Assembly (NCBI GenBank): GCA_944384125.1
Contig: CALWSF010000007.1
Location: 19,908-83,907, forward strand
Direction of reading: 5' to 3'
Length of the DNA: 64,000 bases
Source: an uncultured Lachnospiraceae bacterium
Lineage (GTDB): Bacteria; Bacillota; Clostridia; Lachnospirales; Lachnospiraceae
In this document: piece after piece, positions 25,012 to 33,233 of the stretch
How positions within the stretch are numbered: the stretch's first letter is position 1
How the letters are laid out: the number at the start of each line of letters is the position of its first letter
The notes under the pieces: generated by a model
Database searches by the model: none
Told to the model about the DNA's origin: nothing
What the model saw: only the letters and a program-made list of their open reading frames with translations
Made by a program: the position numbers and the translations under genes

Positions 25012-25452
25012 ATGAGTGAAGCAGAGAAAAATGGAACTTTTGCAGATGTGTGGAAAAACCGGCAGGAGGATGGTACAGAAAGAGAGGATTTCAGAAAGAA
25101 AATAGAGATGGAGATTATAGAGAGCCGCCCGGGATATGCGAAAGGACAGATAGAGATCAGGCCATGGCATCTGAATGTTCTTGGGATTGTTCATGGCGGT
25201 GTGCTTTTTACATTGGCGGACACAGTTGGGGGAACGGCGGCTGCAGCCGGGCAGGTGTATGCCGTTCCTACCGTTGAAGGGTCCATACATTATCTGAAAG
25301 CGGGGAGAAAAACATCCCGGATTACAGCTGTGGCAGAAGAAATAAAAAACGGAAATGCATTTTCAGTCTGTGAGTGCAGGATTTATGATGACAGGGAAAA
25401 TCTTCTGGCAACCGCATCTATGACATATTATCATCTGATGCCAAGAGAATAA
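25012..25452 (+). CDS. PaaI-type hotdog thioesterase
   Basis: Likely acyl-CoA thioesterase. The 146-aa chain has the PaaI block LNVLGIVHGGVLFTLADTVGG with the catalytic Asp in LAD and the oxyanion HGG. The C-terminus TASMTYYHL is a strand typical of the fold. I choose ATG 25012 because AAAGGA ends 9 nt upstream; in-frame ATGs at 24994 and 25003 have poorer spacing. It converges on the MBL gene with a 4-nt gap. The physiological substrate is unknown. Confidence 0.88.
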   Translation: MSEAEKNGTFADVWKNRQEDGTEREDFRKKIEMEIIESRPGYAKGQIEIRPWHLNVLGIVHGGVLFTLADTVGGTAAAAGQVYAVPTVEGSIHYLKAGRKTSRITAVAEEIKNGNAFSVCECRIYDDRENLLATASMTYYHLMPRE

Positions 25453-25456
25453 TAAT

Positions 25457-26269
25457 TTAGAGCAGAAGAATTTCCCGGTCACACGGGACATAAAGCGAGC
25501 CGTGAAAATAAGATGAGCCTTCCCGGGAGTACAGCGTATTTCGATTGGGAAATGTTTTGTCTTCTGTGTGCCAGAGAATAAGATTGGGAATTTTCAGGCG
25601 TTCTGCCAGCTCACAGGCTTCCCGGACTGTGCTGTGGTGCTTTTCGTATGGCCTGAAGCGTTCCCGATCGCTGTAGAGACAGAAGGCTTCGTGGAAAAGC
25701 CACTGACAGTTTTCAGCATAGCTCTCGCAGTCTGGTGGCAGAGGCTCATCTCCTGCAAAGCAGATGCGTTTCCCGTCGGGAAATGCAGCCTGAAAGCCAA
25801 ATTGACGGGCTTTTGTGGAATGTATGTCAAAAAAGGTCACATTCATGTCAAGAATCGTTCTCTGTTCGCTATCGTGAACGGGGATGAGAAGAATCTGCTT
25901 TCCCAGCATAGAGCAGAATTTTTCCTGAATGGTAAGGCGGCACAGCGTCTTAATGGTTTCTACCAGACCGTCATGGCAGTAAATATACAGGGGACCCTCA
26001 TAGGTTCCCTTTTTTATGGAAGAGGCAATCATCCGAATCATCCATACGGCGCCCAGAATGTGATCGGTGTGTTCATGGGATATAAAGATATGATGTATCT
26101 GAGAGAGGGATATGTCCATGTTTTCCAGAATAGACAGTATTCCGTTTCCTCCTCCGGCGTCTGTCATAAAAAATTCGTTGTCTTTGCGGATGGCAAAACA
26201 GGTATTGTAGTATCGGGTAACGGCGGCATTGCCTGTACCGAATACATATAGGTAATGTTCGTGCGGCAT
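25457..26269 (-). CDS. MBL-fold metallohydrolase, RNase Z-like
   Basis: Metallo-beta-lactamase fold enzyme of 270 aa with HEHTDH (His65, His67, Asp69, His70), a conserved AGDEP (metal-bridging Asp) and a C-terminal LWHTED block. The arrangement resembles tRNase Z-like and ElaC-related hydrolases, but it lacks an obvious exosite arm, so the substrate is uncertain. The start at 26269 is preceded by AAAGGAAA; the longer frame upstream lacks a site. Confidence 0.82.
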   Translation of the reverse strand: MPHEHYLYVFGTGNAAVTRYYNTCFAIRKDNEFFMTDAGGGNGILSILENMDISLSQIHHIFISHEHTDHILGAVWMIRMIASSIKKGTYEGPLYIYCHDGLVETIKTLCRLTIQEKFCSMLGKQILLIPVHDSEQRTILDMNVTFFDIHSTKARQFGFQAAFPDGKRICFAGDEPLPPDCESYAENCQWLFHEAFCLYSDRERFRPYEKHHSTVREACELAERLKIPNLILWHTEDKTFPNRNTLYSREGSSYFHGSLYVPCDREILLL

Positions 26270-26426
26270 GAGATTTCCTTTCCTTTTTTTATATCTTATG
26301 GTACTATAAAAATGCCGGAAAAGCAACAGCTCGGACGGGACAAAGGAGGATGTTGCAAAAACGGGAAAAGGCGTGCTTGAGGAAGAAAAACCGATAGAAA
26401 TTGCGGTTTCAGTTAAGGAGAGATAC

Positions 26427-26903
26427 ATGAGAAAGACAGAATTTTTGCAGGAGCTTAAAGAGGCGCTGCAGGGTGAAGTGCCGGAATCGGTTTTGAGGGA
26501 AAATCTGACATACTATGATCAGTATATTTCTCAGGAGGCGGCGTCCGGGCGCCGGGAAGAAGATGTGATAGAAGAGATAGGAAGTCCGCGTCTGATTGCG
26601 CGTACGATTATTGACAGCAGCGGGGCATCGGACAGAGACGGCGCATATCAGAACGGTGAAAGTGTGTATGAGCGCAGAGAAGAGCGGGACGGATTTTCCG
26701 GAAGAGAGCGGGGCAGTGTAAAATTTCATTATGTTAATCTGAATAAATGGTACTGGAAGGCTCTTTTTTATGGTGCACTGATTTTGATTCTGCTGGTAAT
26801 ATTTGCCATAGTCGGAGGAATATTCAGTCTGATTATCAAATTTGCAGGCCCGATTATTCTTGTTCTTCTTATATATAAACTGATAAAGGATATGTGGAGA
26901 TAA
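26427..26903 (+). CDS. DUF1700 (HAAS-domain) membrane protein
   Basis: A 158-aa protein with an N-terminal HAAS domain (1-65: RKTEFLQELKEAL, YYDQYI, EDVIEEIGSPRLIAR), a polar linker, and two hydrophobic segments at about 115-155. DUF1700 proteins usually sit beside a PadR-type regulator; none is here. AAGGAG precedes the ATG by 6 nt. The next gene starts 3 nt after its stop. Function is unknown; related proteins modulate membrane or sigma-factor functions. Confidence 0.85.
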   Translation: MRKTEFLQELKEALQGEVPESVLRENLTYYDQYISQEAASGRREEDVIEEIGSPRLIARTIIDSSGASDRDGAYQNGESVYERREERDGFSGRERGSVKFHYVNLNKWYWKALFYGALILILLVIFAIVGGIFSLIIKFAGPIILVLLIYKLIKDMWR

Positions 26904-26906
26904 GTG

Positions 26907-27866
26907 ATGGGTACGGATAAAAAGAAATGTATGGGGCCGGTTGTGACCGGCCTTTTGGCGGTGTTTTGCTGCACATTGTGGGGCAGTTCGTTTTCTGCCG
27001 TGAAAATAGGATATGAACTTTTTTCAATTGCTTCTGATGACAGCGGCACACAGATTTTGTTTGCAGGTCTCAGATTTACACTGGCAGGCATAATGGTAAT
27101 TGCAGCAGGAAGTGTTCTGAATAAAGAGGTTCTTATCCCTAAGAAAAGTGAATGGGGAATGATATTCATTCTCTGCCTGTTTCAGACGGCAATCCAGTAC
27201 TTCTTTTTTTACATAGGAATGGCACATTCCAGCGGTGTGAAAGGGGCTATTATTACGGGAAGCAACAGCCTTCTTTCCATTCTCATGGCAAGTATTGTAT
27301 TCAGACAGGAGAGACTTACCTGGTATAAAATAACAGGCTGTATTCTGGGACTGGCAGGTGTTATGACTGCCAATCTCAATGGAAGCGGAATGGACCTGGC
27401 AGTGCGTCTTGACGGGGAAGGATTTGTGTTTTTTTCGGCGGTGTCATATGCTGTCTCTTCCGCTCTGATAAAACGGTATTCTGCCCGTGCCAATCCGGTA
27501 ATGCTGAGCGGATGGCAATTTGCGGCAGGAGGGATAATCCTGACGGGCATGGGAATTCTTATGGGAGGCAGGCTGACTGTTTTTTACCCCGCAGCGGCGG
27601 CAGTGCTCATTTATCTGGCTTTTCTGTCAGCAGCCGCATATACTGTATGGGGGATTTTGCTGAAATATAACCCGGTGTCCAGAGTCAGTATTTACGGATT
27701 TACAAATCCTGTGGTAGGGGTTCTGCTGTCCGCTGTGCTTCTGGGAGAGGGAGGACAGGCATTTTCCGTAAAAAATCTGTGTGCACTGGCACTGGTAAGC
27801 GGGGGAATATTTGTTGTAAACCGATTTCAGACTGAAAAAGAGTCCGGCCGGAAAGATGAGGGATGA
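26907..27866 (+). CDS. EamA/DMT-superfamily transporter
   Basis: A 319-aa protein with about ten membrane helices forming two EamA repeats (about 10-145 and 165-305). The opening CCTLWGSSFSAVKIGYEL is typical of RhaT/EamA metabolite exporters. The ATG at 26907 is chosen over GTG 26904 because GGAGA ends 6 nt before it. It is 3 nt after the DUF1700 stop and co-transcribed. Substrate unknown. An imperfect GC-rich inverted repeat spans its stop codon, and a bidirectional terminator follows. Confidence 0.88.
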   Translation: MGTDKKKCMGPVVTGLLAVFCCTLWGSSFSAVKIGYELFSIASDDSGTQILFAGLRFTLAGIMVIAAGSVLNKEVLIPKKSEWGMIFILCLFQTAIQYFFFYIGMAHSSGVKGAIITGSNSLLSILMASIVFRQERLTWYKITGCILGLAGVMTANLNGSGMDLAVRLDGEGFVFFSAVSYAVSSALIKRYSARANPVMLSGWQFAAGGIILTGMGILMGGRLTVFYPAAAAVLIYLAFLSAAAYTVWGILLKYNPVSRVSIYGFTNPVVGVLLSAVLLGEGGQAFSVKNLCALALVSGGIFVVNRFQTEKESGRKDEG

Positions 27867-27910
27867 TCCGGCGGACTCTTAAAACATGGGAGAATATTGA
27901 GTTAAAAACG

Positions 27911-27955
27911 AAAAAGAGCATTTAGCCTTCCTGAAACAGACTGAATGCTCTTTTT
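27911..27955. terminator. bidirectional terminator between EamA gene and tRNA-Gln
   Basis: AAAAAGAGCATT (27911-27922) and AATGCTCTTTTT (27944-27955) pair perfectly, giving a T-run on either strand. It serves the EamA gene on the plus strand and the tRNA on the minus strand. Confidence 0.88.
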
Positions 27956-27957
27956 AG

Positions 27958-28030
27958 CTGGGCCACAAGGATTCGAACCTTGAAAATGACGGAGTCAGAG
28001 TCCGTTGCCTTACCATTTGGCGATGGCCCA
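27958..28030 (-). tRNA. tRNA-Gln (anticodon CTG)
   Basis: On the minus strand the cloverleaf is complete: acceptor TGGGCCA/TGGCCCA, the U1-A72 pair usual for tRNA-Gln, anticodon stem ACGGA/TCCGT, loop CTCTGAC with anticodon CTG, T-arm CAAGG-TTCGAAT-CCTTG, and discriminator G. CCA is not encoded. CTG decodes CAG, so another tRNA-Gln (TTG) must exist elsewhere. Confidence 0.93.
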
Positions 28031-28108
28031 ATGAAACAACAAGTTGGATTATACTGTATATTGACCGGTTCGTCAAGAGTTTTTTAAAAAAAATTTTGCC
28101 GGATGAGA

Positions 28109-28137
28109 ACAGGGACAGAAAAAGACACTGTCCCTGT
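28109..28137. other. perfect hairpin downstream of the AIM24 gene
   Basis: ACAGGGACAG (28109-28118) pairs with CTGTCCCTGT (28128-28137). It lies about 45 nt after the AIM24 stop on the minus strand; the T-run (from about 28098 downward) is displaced from the stem base, so its efficiency as a terminator is unclear. Confidence 0.5.
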
Positions 28138-28181
28138 AAAAAAACATATATTTTGTTAAAAAATGTTTTTGACTGAGCGGC

Positions 28182-28865
28182 TTAATTCTTCGTGGGGATG
28201 AAACGTGCAATTCGCCCTGCAAATTCTGCAATATTCTGTGTCTGGAGATAGATGCGTCCGGGCCCTTTGAGAACCGTCAGGAAAAGTCCCTCTCCTCCAA
28301 ACAGAATATTACCCATTCCCTTTACGGTCTCTACGCCGTATTCCACGGTGTTTTCAAATGCGACCACATTTCCGGAGTCAACTTTTAATACCTCCCCGGG
28401 GGCCAGATCCCGTTCGATCAGATCGCCGTCTACCTCAAGAAAAGCCATTCCGTTTCCTGTGAGCTTTTCAAGAATAAATCCTTCTCCGCCAAACAGACCA
28501 GAAGAGAATTTTTTGGTAAATGTTACATTCAGTTCTACGCTTGTCTGGGCACAGAGAAAAGCTCCCTTCTGGCAGATGAGTCCGCTTTCACGGGCTACAT
28601 CAACGGGAAGTATGCGTCCGGGAACAGTTGATGCAAATGCGATTTGGGAACCGGCCTGTTTTGCGCGGTATGTAGCCATAAACAGTGATTCTCCTGCAAA
28701 CATGCGTCCCAGTCCTTTCATAAGTCCGCCTTTTGCATTTGTAGACATCTCTATTCCCTCAGTCATCCAGGCCATACCGCCGGACTGAGTAAACATTTCT
28801 TCTCCGGGACTGTCGAAACTGATTTCAACTGCCGGCATTAAGCTTCCGATAATATTATACTGCAT
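28182..28865 (-). CDS. AIM24/TIGR00266 family protein
   Basis: A 227-aa soluble beta-rich protein of the AIM24 family. Repeated glycine motifs are visible (LFGGEGFILEKLTGNG, LFGGEGLFLTVLKGPG), as are FTQSGGMAWM and the closing GRIYLQTQNIAEF that characterise TIGR00266. The fold is a double beta-helix trimer; the role is unknown in bacteria. AGGAGGAGG-type spacing precedes the ATG. Divergent from cvfB. Confidence 0.9.
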   Translation of the reverse strand: MQYNIIGSLMPAVEISFDSPGEEMFTQSGGMAWMTEGIEMSTNAKGGLMKGLGRMFAGESLFMATYRAKQAGSQIAFASTVPGRILPVDVARESGLICQKGAFLCAQTSVELNVTFTKKFSSGLFGGEGFILEKLTGNGMAFLEVDGDLIERDLAPGEVLKVDSGNVVAFENTVEYGVETVKGMGNILFGGEGLFLTVLKGPGRIYLQTQNIAEFAGRIARFIPTKN

Positions 28866-28938
28866 AGTGCCTCCTCCTTAGTTTGTTTTTATCAGTATAT
28901 CATATTTTAGAACTGAAAAGATATAAATAATTTGTTTG

Positions 28939-28966
28939 TTGTCAGGGAACTGCTGCAGCATATAAT
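28939..28966 (+). promoter_or_regulatory. cvfB promoter
   Basis: TTGTCA (28939-28944), 16 nt, TATAAT (28961-28966). The leader is about 155 nt and contains a small hairpin GTCCC/GGGAC near 29023-29040. Confidence 0.6.
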
Positions 28967-29127
28967 GACAATAGACAATCTCATGTGGATCGGATATAAT
29001 GAAATAGATTTGAGCCGGACAGTCCCGAAGAGATGGGACAGGCAGGATTTCCGGCTGCGGAATCGACAAAGGAAGAATTATGGAATGGCCGGTATTTTCC
29101 GGCAGGGAAAAGAGAGGACGGATGACA

Positions 29128-29970
29128 ATGATTGAACTGGGGAAAAGACAGGAGCTGGAAGTAGTCAGGGAGAAGGAGTTTGGTGTGTATCTGGGGGAGA
29201 AAAAGGCGGATGCGGCAGCTGTGCTTCTTCCCAGAAAGCAGGTTCCGGAGGGAACGAAGACAGGCGATCGTCTCAGCGTTTTTATATATAAAGATTCGGA
29301 GGACCGTCTTATTGCCACAACTGCAGTTCCGAAGCTGGAGGTGGGAGGCCTCGCTGTTCTGAAAGTTAAGGATGTCTCGCGGATCGGTGCATTTCTTGAT
29401 ATGGGGCTGGAGAAGGATCTTCTTCTTCCTTTTAAGGAGCAGAATCATAAGGTAAAAGCGGGGGAGGAATGCCTCGTTGCCCTGTATGTGGATAAAAGCG
29501 GAAGGCTGGCGGCCACGATGAAAGTGTATCCTTATCTGAGCAGTGATGCTCCCTTTGGAAAGGATTCCTGGGCCGAGGGGCGTGTGTATGAGCTTAATGA
29601 CAATCTTGGAGCATTTGTTGCTGTCGAGGATCGGTATTTTGGCCTGATTCCCAAGAGAGAGGTGTATGAAAAGCTGAGACCGGGAGAGGTTGTGCGCGTT
29701 CGTGTTACGAAGGTGCGAGAGGACGGAAAGCTGGATCTGAGTCTTCGCGAGAAAGCTTACCGCCAGATGAACACAGATGCAGAGGAGGTTCTGCGTGTCC
29801 TGGATGAGTTTGACGGCGTCCTTCCGTTTGATGACAGAGTTGATCCGGAACGTATCCGTGATACGTTTCATCTGAGTAAAAATGCTTTTAAACGTGCTGT
29901 GGGGCATCTTCTGAAGGCGGGTACAATTGAAATTGTCCCGGGCTCAATCCGGCGCGTAAAAAATAAATAA
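29128..29970 (+). CDS. cvfB: CvfB-type S1 RNA-binding protein
   Basis: A 280-aa RNA-binding protein related to CvfB (YitL), which affects virulence-gene expression in staphylococci. Three S1-like OB domains are followed by a C-terminal winged helix (about 215-280: VLPFDDRVDPERIRDTFHLSKNAFKRAVGHL, given as two blocks around 222-255). LGEKKADAAAVLLP and VSRIGAFLDMGLEKDLLLP are the recognisable S1 cores. ATG 29128 is preferred over ATG 29122 because GAGGA lies 9 nt before it. ridA follows 12 nt later and is probably co-transcribed. Confidence 0.88.
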   Translation: MIELGKRQELEVVREKEFGVYLGEKKADAAAVLLPRKQVPEGTKTGDRLSVFIYKDSEDRLIATTAVPKLEVGGLAVLKVKDVSRIGAFLDMGLEKDLLLPFKEQNHKVKAGEECLVALYVDKSGRLAATMKVYPYLSSDAPFGKDSWAEGRVYELNDNLGAFVAVEDRYFGLIPKREVYEKLRPGEVVRVRVTKVREDGKLDLSLREKAYRQMNTDAEEVLRVLDEFDGVLPFDDRVDPERIRDTFHLSKNAFKRAVGHLLKAGTIEIVPGSIRRVKNK

Positions 29971-29982
29971 GGAGACAAAATT

Positions 29983-30363
29983 ATGAAAAAGATAATCAGT
30001 ACAGAAAAAGCACCAGCGGCAATCGGCCCGTATTCACAGGCGGTAGAGGTAAACGGAGTGATTTTTGCATCAGGGCAGATTCCGGTTAATCCGGCAACAG
30101 GAGAGATTCCGGAAGGAATCGAGGCGCAGGCAGAACAGGTTCTTTCCAATGTAAAGAATCTTGTGGAAGCGGCGGGAGTTTCTCTGGCGCAGGTTGTTAA
30201 AACGACAGTATTCATAAAAAACATGGATGATTTCGGAACAGTAAATGCCATTTACTCACGATATTTCCAGAATGACTGTCCGGCGCGTTCCTGTGTGGAA
30301 GTGGCCCGTCTTCCTAAAGATGTTCTGATGGAGATGGAAGTTATCGCATTCAGAGAGGCGTAA
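29983..30363 (+). CDS. ridA: RidA reactive enamine/imine deaminase
   Basis: Hydrolyses 2-aminoacrylate and related imines formed by PLP enzymes such as threonine dehydratase, protecting branched-chain synthesis. 126 aa, typical trimeric YjgF/RidA fold. Motifs include GPYSQAV, FASGQIP, and the active-site Arg in CPARSCVEVARLPKDVLMEME. AAGGAG precedes the ATG. Co-transcription with cvfB appears incidental. Confidence 0.95.
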   Translation: MKKIISTEKAPAAIGPYSQAVEVNGVIFASGQIPVNPATGEIPEGIEAQAEQVLSNVKNLVEAAGVSLAQVVKTTVFIKNMDDFGTVNAIYSRYFQNDCPARSCVEVARLPKDVLMEMEVIAFREA

Positions 30364-30737
30364 GCTGTATAAAACTTTGTCTATTTGCCGTTGTTTTGCC
30401 GTCTGTGCGGCTTTACGGATTGTAAAAAACTGCCAAAGAAAATGAGACGGAGACAGGATTGCACAGAAGACAGAATGTAAGTTTGTTAGGATTTTACAAA
30501 AAAAATTTTATTATAAACAATTCTAACAAATAAAGACAGAAAACAGGGAATCCTCTGTGGGTTCACACGGTATTTCAGCCAAATTTCAGTCTCTGTATAC
30601 AAACTGACCAAAAGCTTGAATGTAATTTAGGCATTTAAAACATGGCCGGGAAAATAAGGACATGGTAGGATTAAAGAAAAAAGATGAGTCAGTGCATTTG
30701 AGCTGATTTCAGGCGGTTGGAGTATCGGAGGATAAAA
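30364..30737 (+). promoter_or_regulatory. AT-rich intergenic region with an inverted repeat, upstream of the ABC gene
   Basis: No reading frame of note in 374 bases. TTTGTTAG (30482-30489) and CTAACAAA (30523-30530) flank a 33-nt A/T-only core that includes TTTTATTATAAAC; this is a good candidate operator or promoter region for the ABC gene 200 nt downstream. No clear -35/-10 pair could be assigned. Confidence 0.35.
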
Positions 30738-31856
30738 ATGGCAAATATATCACTGAAAAATGTGATGAAAACATATGCCGGTGGGGATGCGGCAGTAAAA
30801 GATCTGAATCTGGAGCTCAGAGACGGAGAGTTTCTTGTTCTGGCCGGACCGGCGGGAAGCGGAAAATCCACAGTTGTTCATCTGATTGCGGGACTGGAGG
30901 AACCGTCAGCGGGAACTCTCACAATGGACGGAGAAAGCCTGAAGGATGTGCCGCCCAGAGAACGGGACGTGGCTATGGTATTTCAGAACAATATTCTGTA
31001 TCCGGATATGACAGTATATGAAAATCTGGAATTTGGGCTCAGGATGAGAAAGATATCTCCGGAAATATGCGGCGAGCGCATTGAGAGGACTGCTGAAATT
31101 CTGGGACTGACGGAAATTCTGCAGCAGAAGCCCGGGGAAATTGGGGAGAAGCAGCGTCAGATGACTGCTGTCGGACGGGCGATTGTGCATAATCCCGGAG
31201 TCCTTCTGCTGGATGAACCGTTTCTGAATCTTGATGCTGAGCTGAGAAAAAAGATGCGCATAGAGCTGGAACGTCTTCACAGGGAACTGAATCTGACGAT
31301 TCTTTATGCCACTGAGGATCAGAATGAGGCTGCAGCACTGGGAGACAGAGTTGCCATCATGAGAGACGGCACGCTTCAGCAGATTGATACACCGCAGAGA
31401 GTTTATGAAAATCCTGCCAATCTGTTTGTTGCCGGTTTTGCAGGTAATCCACGGATTAATCTTATGGAATGCAATGTCAGGGAGAAAGACGGGAATGCCG
31501 TGCTTGTTTTCGGGGACAGGGAGCTTTCGCTTCCGGCGGACTGCAGCTCTCTGCTGAAGCAGAATGGTTATATGGACAGGCGTATTGTTGCGGGACTCAG
31601 ACCGGAAGCACTGAGACTTGTAAAGACACGTGAGGCGAACAGCATGGAGGCAACAGTAAGCCGGTATGAGACAGTAGGAGAAAACGTTTACGTGTATTTT
31701 GAAATTGGAGATACGGAAGGAGCCGTTCGCGTAGAGCGGCAGACGGCAGTAAAACAGGGGGATATCATAAGCCTTGTGCCTGATATGATGAAGCTCCACC
31801 TGTTTGACAGAGATACGGGAGCGCTGATTACTGCAGATAAGCAGAGGGGGCTTTGA
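30738..31856 (+). CDS. MsmK/UgpC-like ABC ATPase with degenerate signature and H-loop
   Basis: A 372-aa protein built like sugar-importer ATPases: ABC domain (1-235) plus a C-terminal MOP/OB regulatory domain (about 240-372). Walker A (37-45, GPAGSGKST), Q-loop Gln83, Walker B LLLDE (156-160) and the D-loop NLDA are present. The LSGGQ signature reads IGEKQ (135-139), and the switch histidine of THDQ is Glu193 (ATEDQ). Both losses should cripple ATP hydrolysis. Length and reading frame are intact, so it is not an obvious pseudogene. No permease gene is adjacent. The ATG at 30738 follows CGGAGGA; upstream TTG 30717 lacks a site. Confidence 0.85.
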   Translation: MANISLKNVMKTYAGGDAAVKDLNLELRDGEFLVLAGPAGSGKSTVVHLIAGLEEPSAGTLTMDGESLKDVPPRERDVAMVFQNNILYPDMTVYENLEFGLRMRKISPEICGERIERTAEILGLTEILQQKPGEIGEKQRQMTAVGRAIVHNPGVLLLDEPFLNLDAELRKKMRIELERLHRELNLTILYATEDQNEAAALGDRVAIMRDGTLQQIDTPQRVYENPANLFVAGFAGNPRINLMECNVREKDGNAVLVFGDRELSLPADCSSLLKQNGYMDRRIVAGLRPEALRLVKTREANSMEATVSRYETVGENVYVYFEIGDTEGAVRVERQTAVKQGDIISLVPDMMKLHLFDRDTGALITADKQRGL

Positions 31857-31892
31857 TGTCTGCTGCCGCAAGCTGAATTATCAGAGGTTGCT

Positions 31893-31942
31893 GAAAAAAA
31901 TTATTTTTTTTCCGGCACCCTCTTTTTTTTTTCTCTTTTTTG
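31893..31942 (+). other. A/T stem and pyrimidine tract after the ABC gene
   Basis: GAAAAAAA-TTA-TTTTTTTTC can fold into an A/T-only stem, followed by a long T/C tract (31920-31942). It may act as a weak terminator before the CdaR gene; stability is low, so this is tentative. Confidence 0.3.
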
Positions 31943-31988
31943 CTTTAAGATAATAGGAAGGAAAATATGTGAAAAAGGAGAGAAGGAT

Positions 31989-33077
31989 ATGATTTCGAAT
32001 CAGATACTCCAGACAAACATCGAGGGGTTAAAAGGGATTACACGTGTCGAGCTCTGCATCTGTGATACAGAAGGCAAGGTGCTGGCTTCCACTTTTTCCG
32101 GCGCTGAGGAGTATGAGAGTGCAATTCTGGCTTTCGTAGACTCTCCGGCGGACAGTCAGGTTATTCAGGGATATCAGTTTTTTAAGGTGTTTGACGAGCA
32201 CCAGTTGGAATACATTCTGCTGGCAAAAGGCGGAAGTGACGATGTATATATGGTAGGAAAAATGGCAGCATTCCAGATTCAGAATCTGCTGGTTGCCTAC
32301 AAAGAGCGTTTTGACAAAGATAATTTTATAAAAAATCTTCTTCTGGATAATCTGCTTCTGGTGGATATTTATAACCGGGCTAAAAAGCTCCATATTGAGA
32401 CAAACATAAAGAGAGTTGTGTTTATTATAGAAACACAGCATGAAAAGGATGTCAATGCTCTTGAGACTGTGAGAAGTCTTTTCTCTGTCAAGACAAAGGA
32501 CTTTATTACGGCAGTGGATGAGAAGAACATTATTCTGGTTAAGGAAGTCAAGCCGGGAGAGACTTATGATGATCTGGAAAAGACGGCCGGAATGATTGTG
32601 GATATGCTTAATACGGAGGCTCTGACCCGCGTCAGTGTGGCATTCGGAACGATTGTCAATGAAATCAAGGATGTATCCCGTTCCTACAAAGAAGCCAAGA
32701 TGGCTCTGGATGTGGGCAAGATATTTTACAGTACCAAAAATGTGGTGGCATACAGCAAACTGGGAATCGGCCGTCTGATTTACCAGCTGCCTCTGCCGCT
32801 GTGCAGGATGTTTATTAAGGAAATATTTGACGGAAAGTCTCCGGATGAGTTTGATGAGGAGACTCTTACCACTATCAATAAATTTTTCGAGAACAGCCTC
32901 AATGTATCGGAGACATCACGCCAGCTTTATATCCACAGGAATACCCTGGTTTACCGTCTGGATAAGCTTCAGAAGAGCACAGGACTTGACTTGAGAGTAT
33001 TTGAGGATGCCATTACTTTTAAGATTGCTCTGATGGTAGTGAAATATATGAAATACATGGAAAATCTCGACTATTGA
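31989..33077 (+). CDS. CdaR/PucR-type transcriptional regulator
   Basis: A 362-aa regulator. Residues 1-120 form an effector-sensing domain (CDTEGKVLAST), 130-250 a GGDEF-like CdaR domain, and the C-terminus a PucR-type helix-turn-helix (about 300-355: NVSETSRQLYIHRNTLVYRL). CdaR proteins usually control carbohydrate or organic-acid uptake. It directly follows the degenerate ABC ATPase, a pairing seen with MsmK-type genes, so the two may be functionally linked. AAGGAGAGAAGG precedes the ATG. Confidence 0.88.
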   Translation: MISNQILQTNIEGLKGITRVELCICDTEGKVLASTFSGAEEYESAILAFVDSPADSQVIQGYQFFKVFDEHQLEYILLAKGGSDDVYMVGKMAAFQIQNLLVAYKERFDKDNFIKNLLLDNLLLVDIYNRAKKLHIETNIKRVVFIIETQHEKDVNALETVRSLFSVKTKDFITAVDEKNIILVKEVKPGETYDDLEKTAGMIVDMLNTEALTRVSVAFGTIVNEIKDVSRSYKEAKMALDVGKIFYSTKNVVAYSKLGIGRLIYQLPLPLCRMFIKEIFDGKSPDEFDEETLTTINKFFENSLNVSETSRQLYIHRNTLVYRLDKLQKSTGLDLRVFEDAITFKIALMVVKYMKYMENLDY

Positions 33078-33121
33078 TGTTTTGCCAGCCGGTGCAGATG
33101 GGGATTTGTGAGCAAGGGGGG

Positions 33122-33159
33122 ATTGCTGCAGCACGGAGATGATTCCGTACTGCAGCAAT
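33122..33159 (+). other. strong hairpin between the CdaR gene and ftsE
   Basis: ATTGCTGCAG (33122-33131) pairs with CTGCAGCAAT (33150-33159), continuing inward through ACGGA/TCCGT after one C-A mismatch. Only a short T stretch follows, so it could be a terminator of moderate strength or an mRNA end-protector. Confidence 0.55.
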
Positions 33160-33233
33160 TTGCAGTGTCTGGCAGCGTTTAGCGGCTGTCTCCCGCAGGG
33201 AGCCGGCCGGCAGTAGCAGTGTGAGGAATGCAG

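Noticed and set aside
26351-26398. 15-codon frame upstream of the DUF1700 gene
   Set aside because: AGGAGG directly abuts the ATG and the product is very short and basic; no sign of conservation can be seen.
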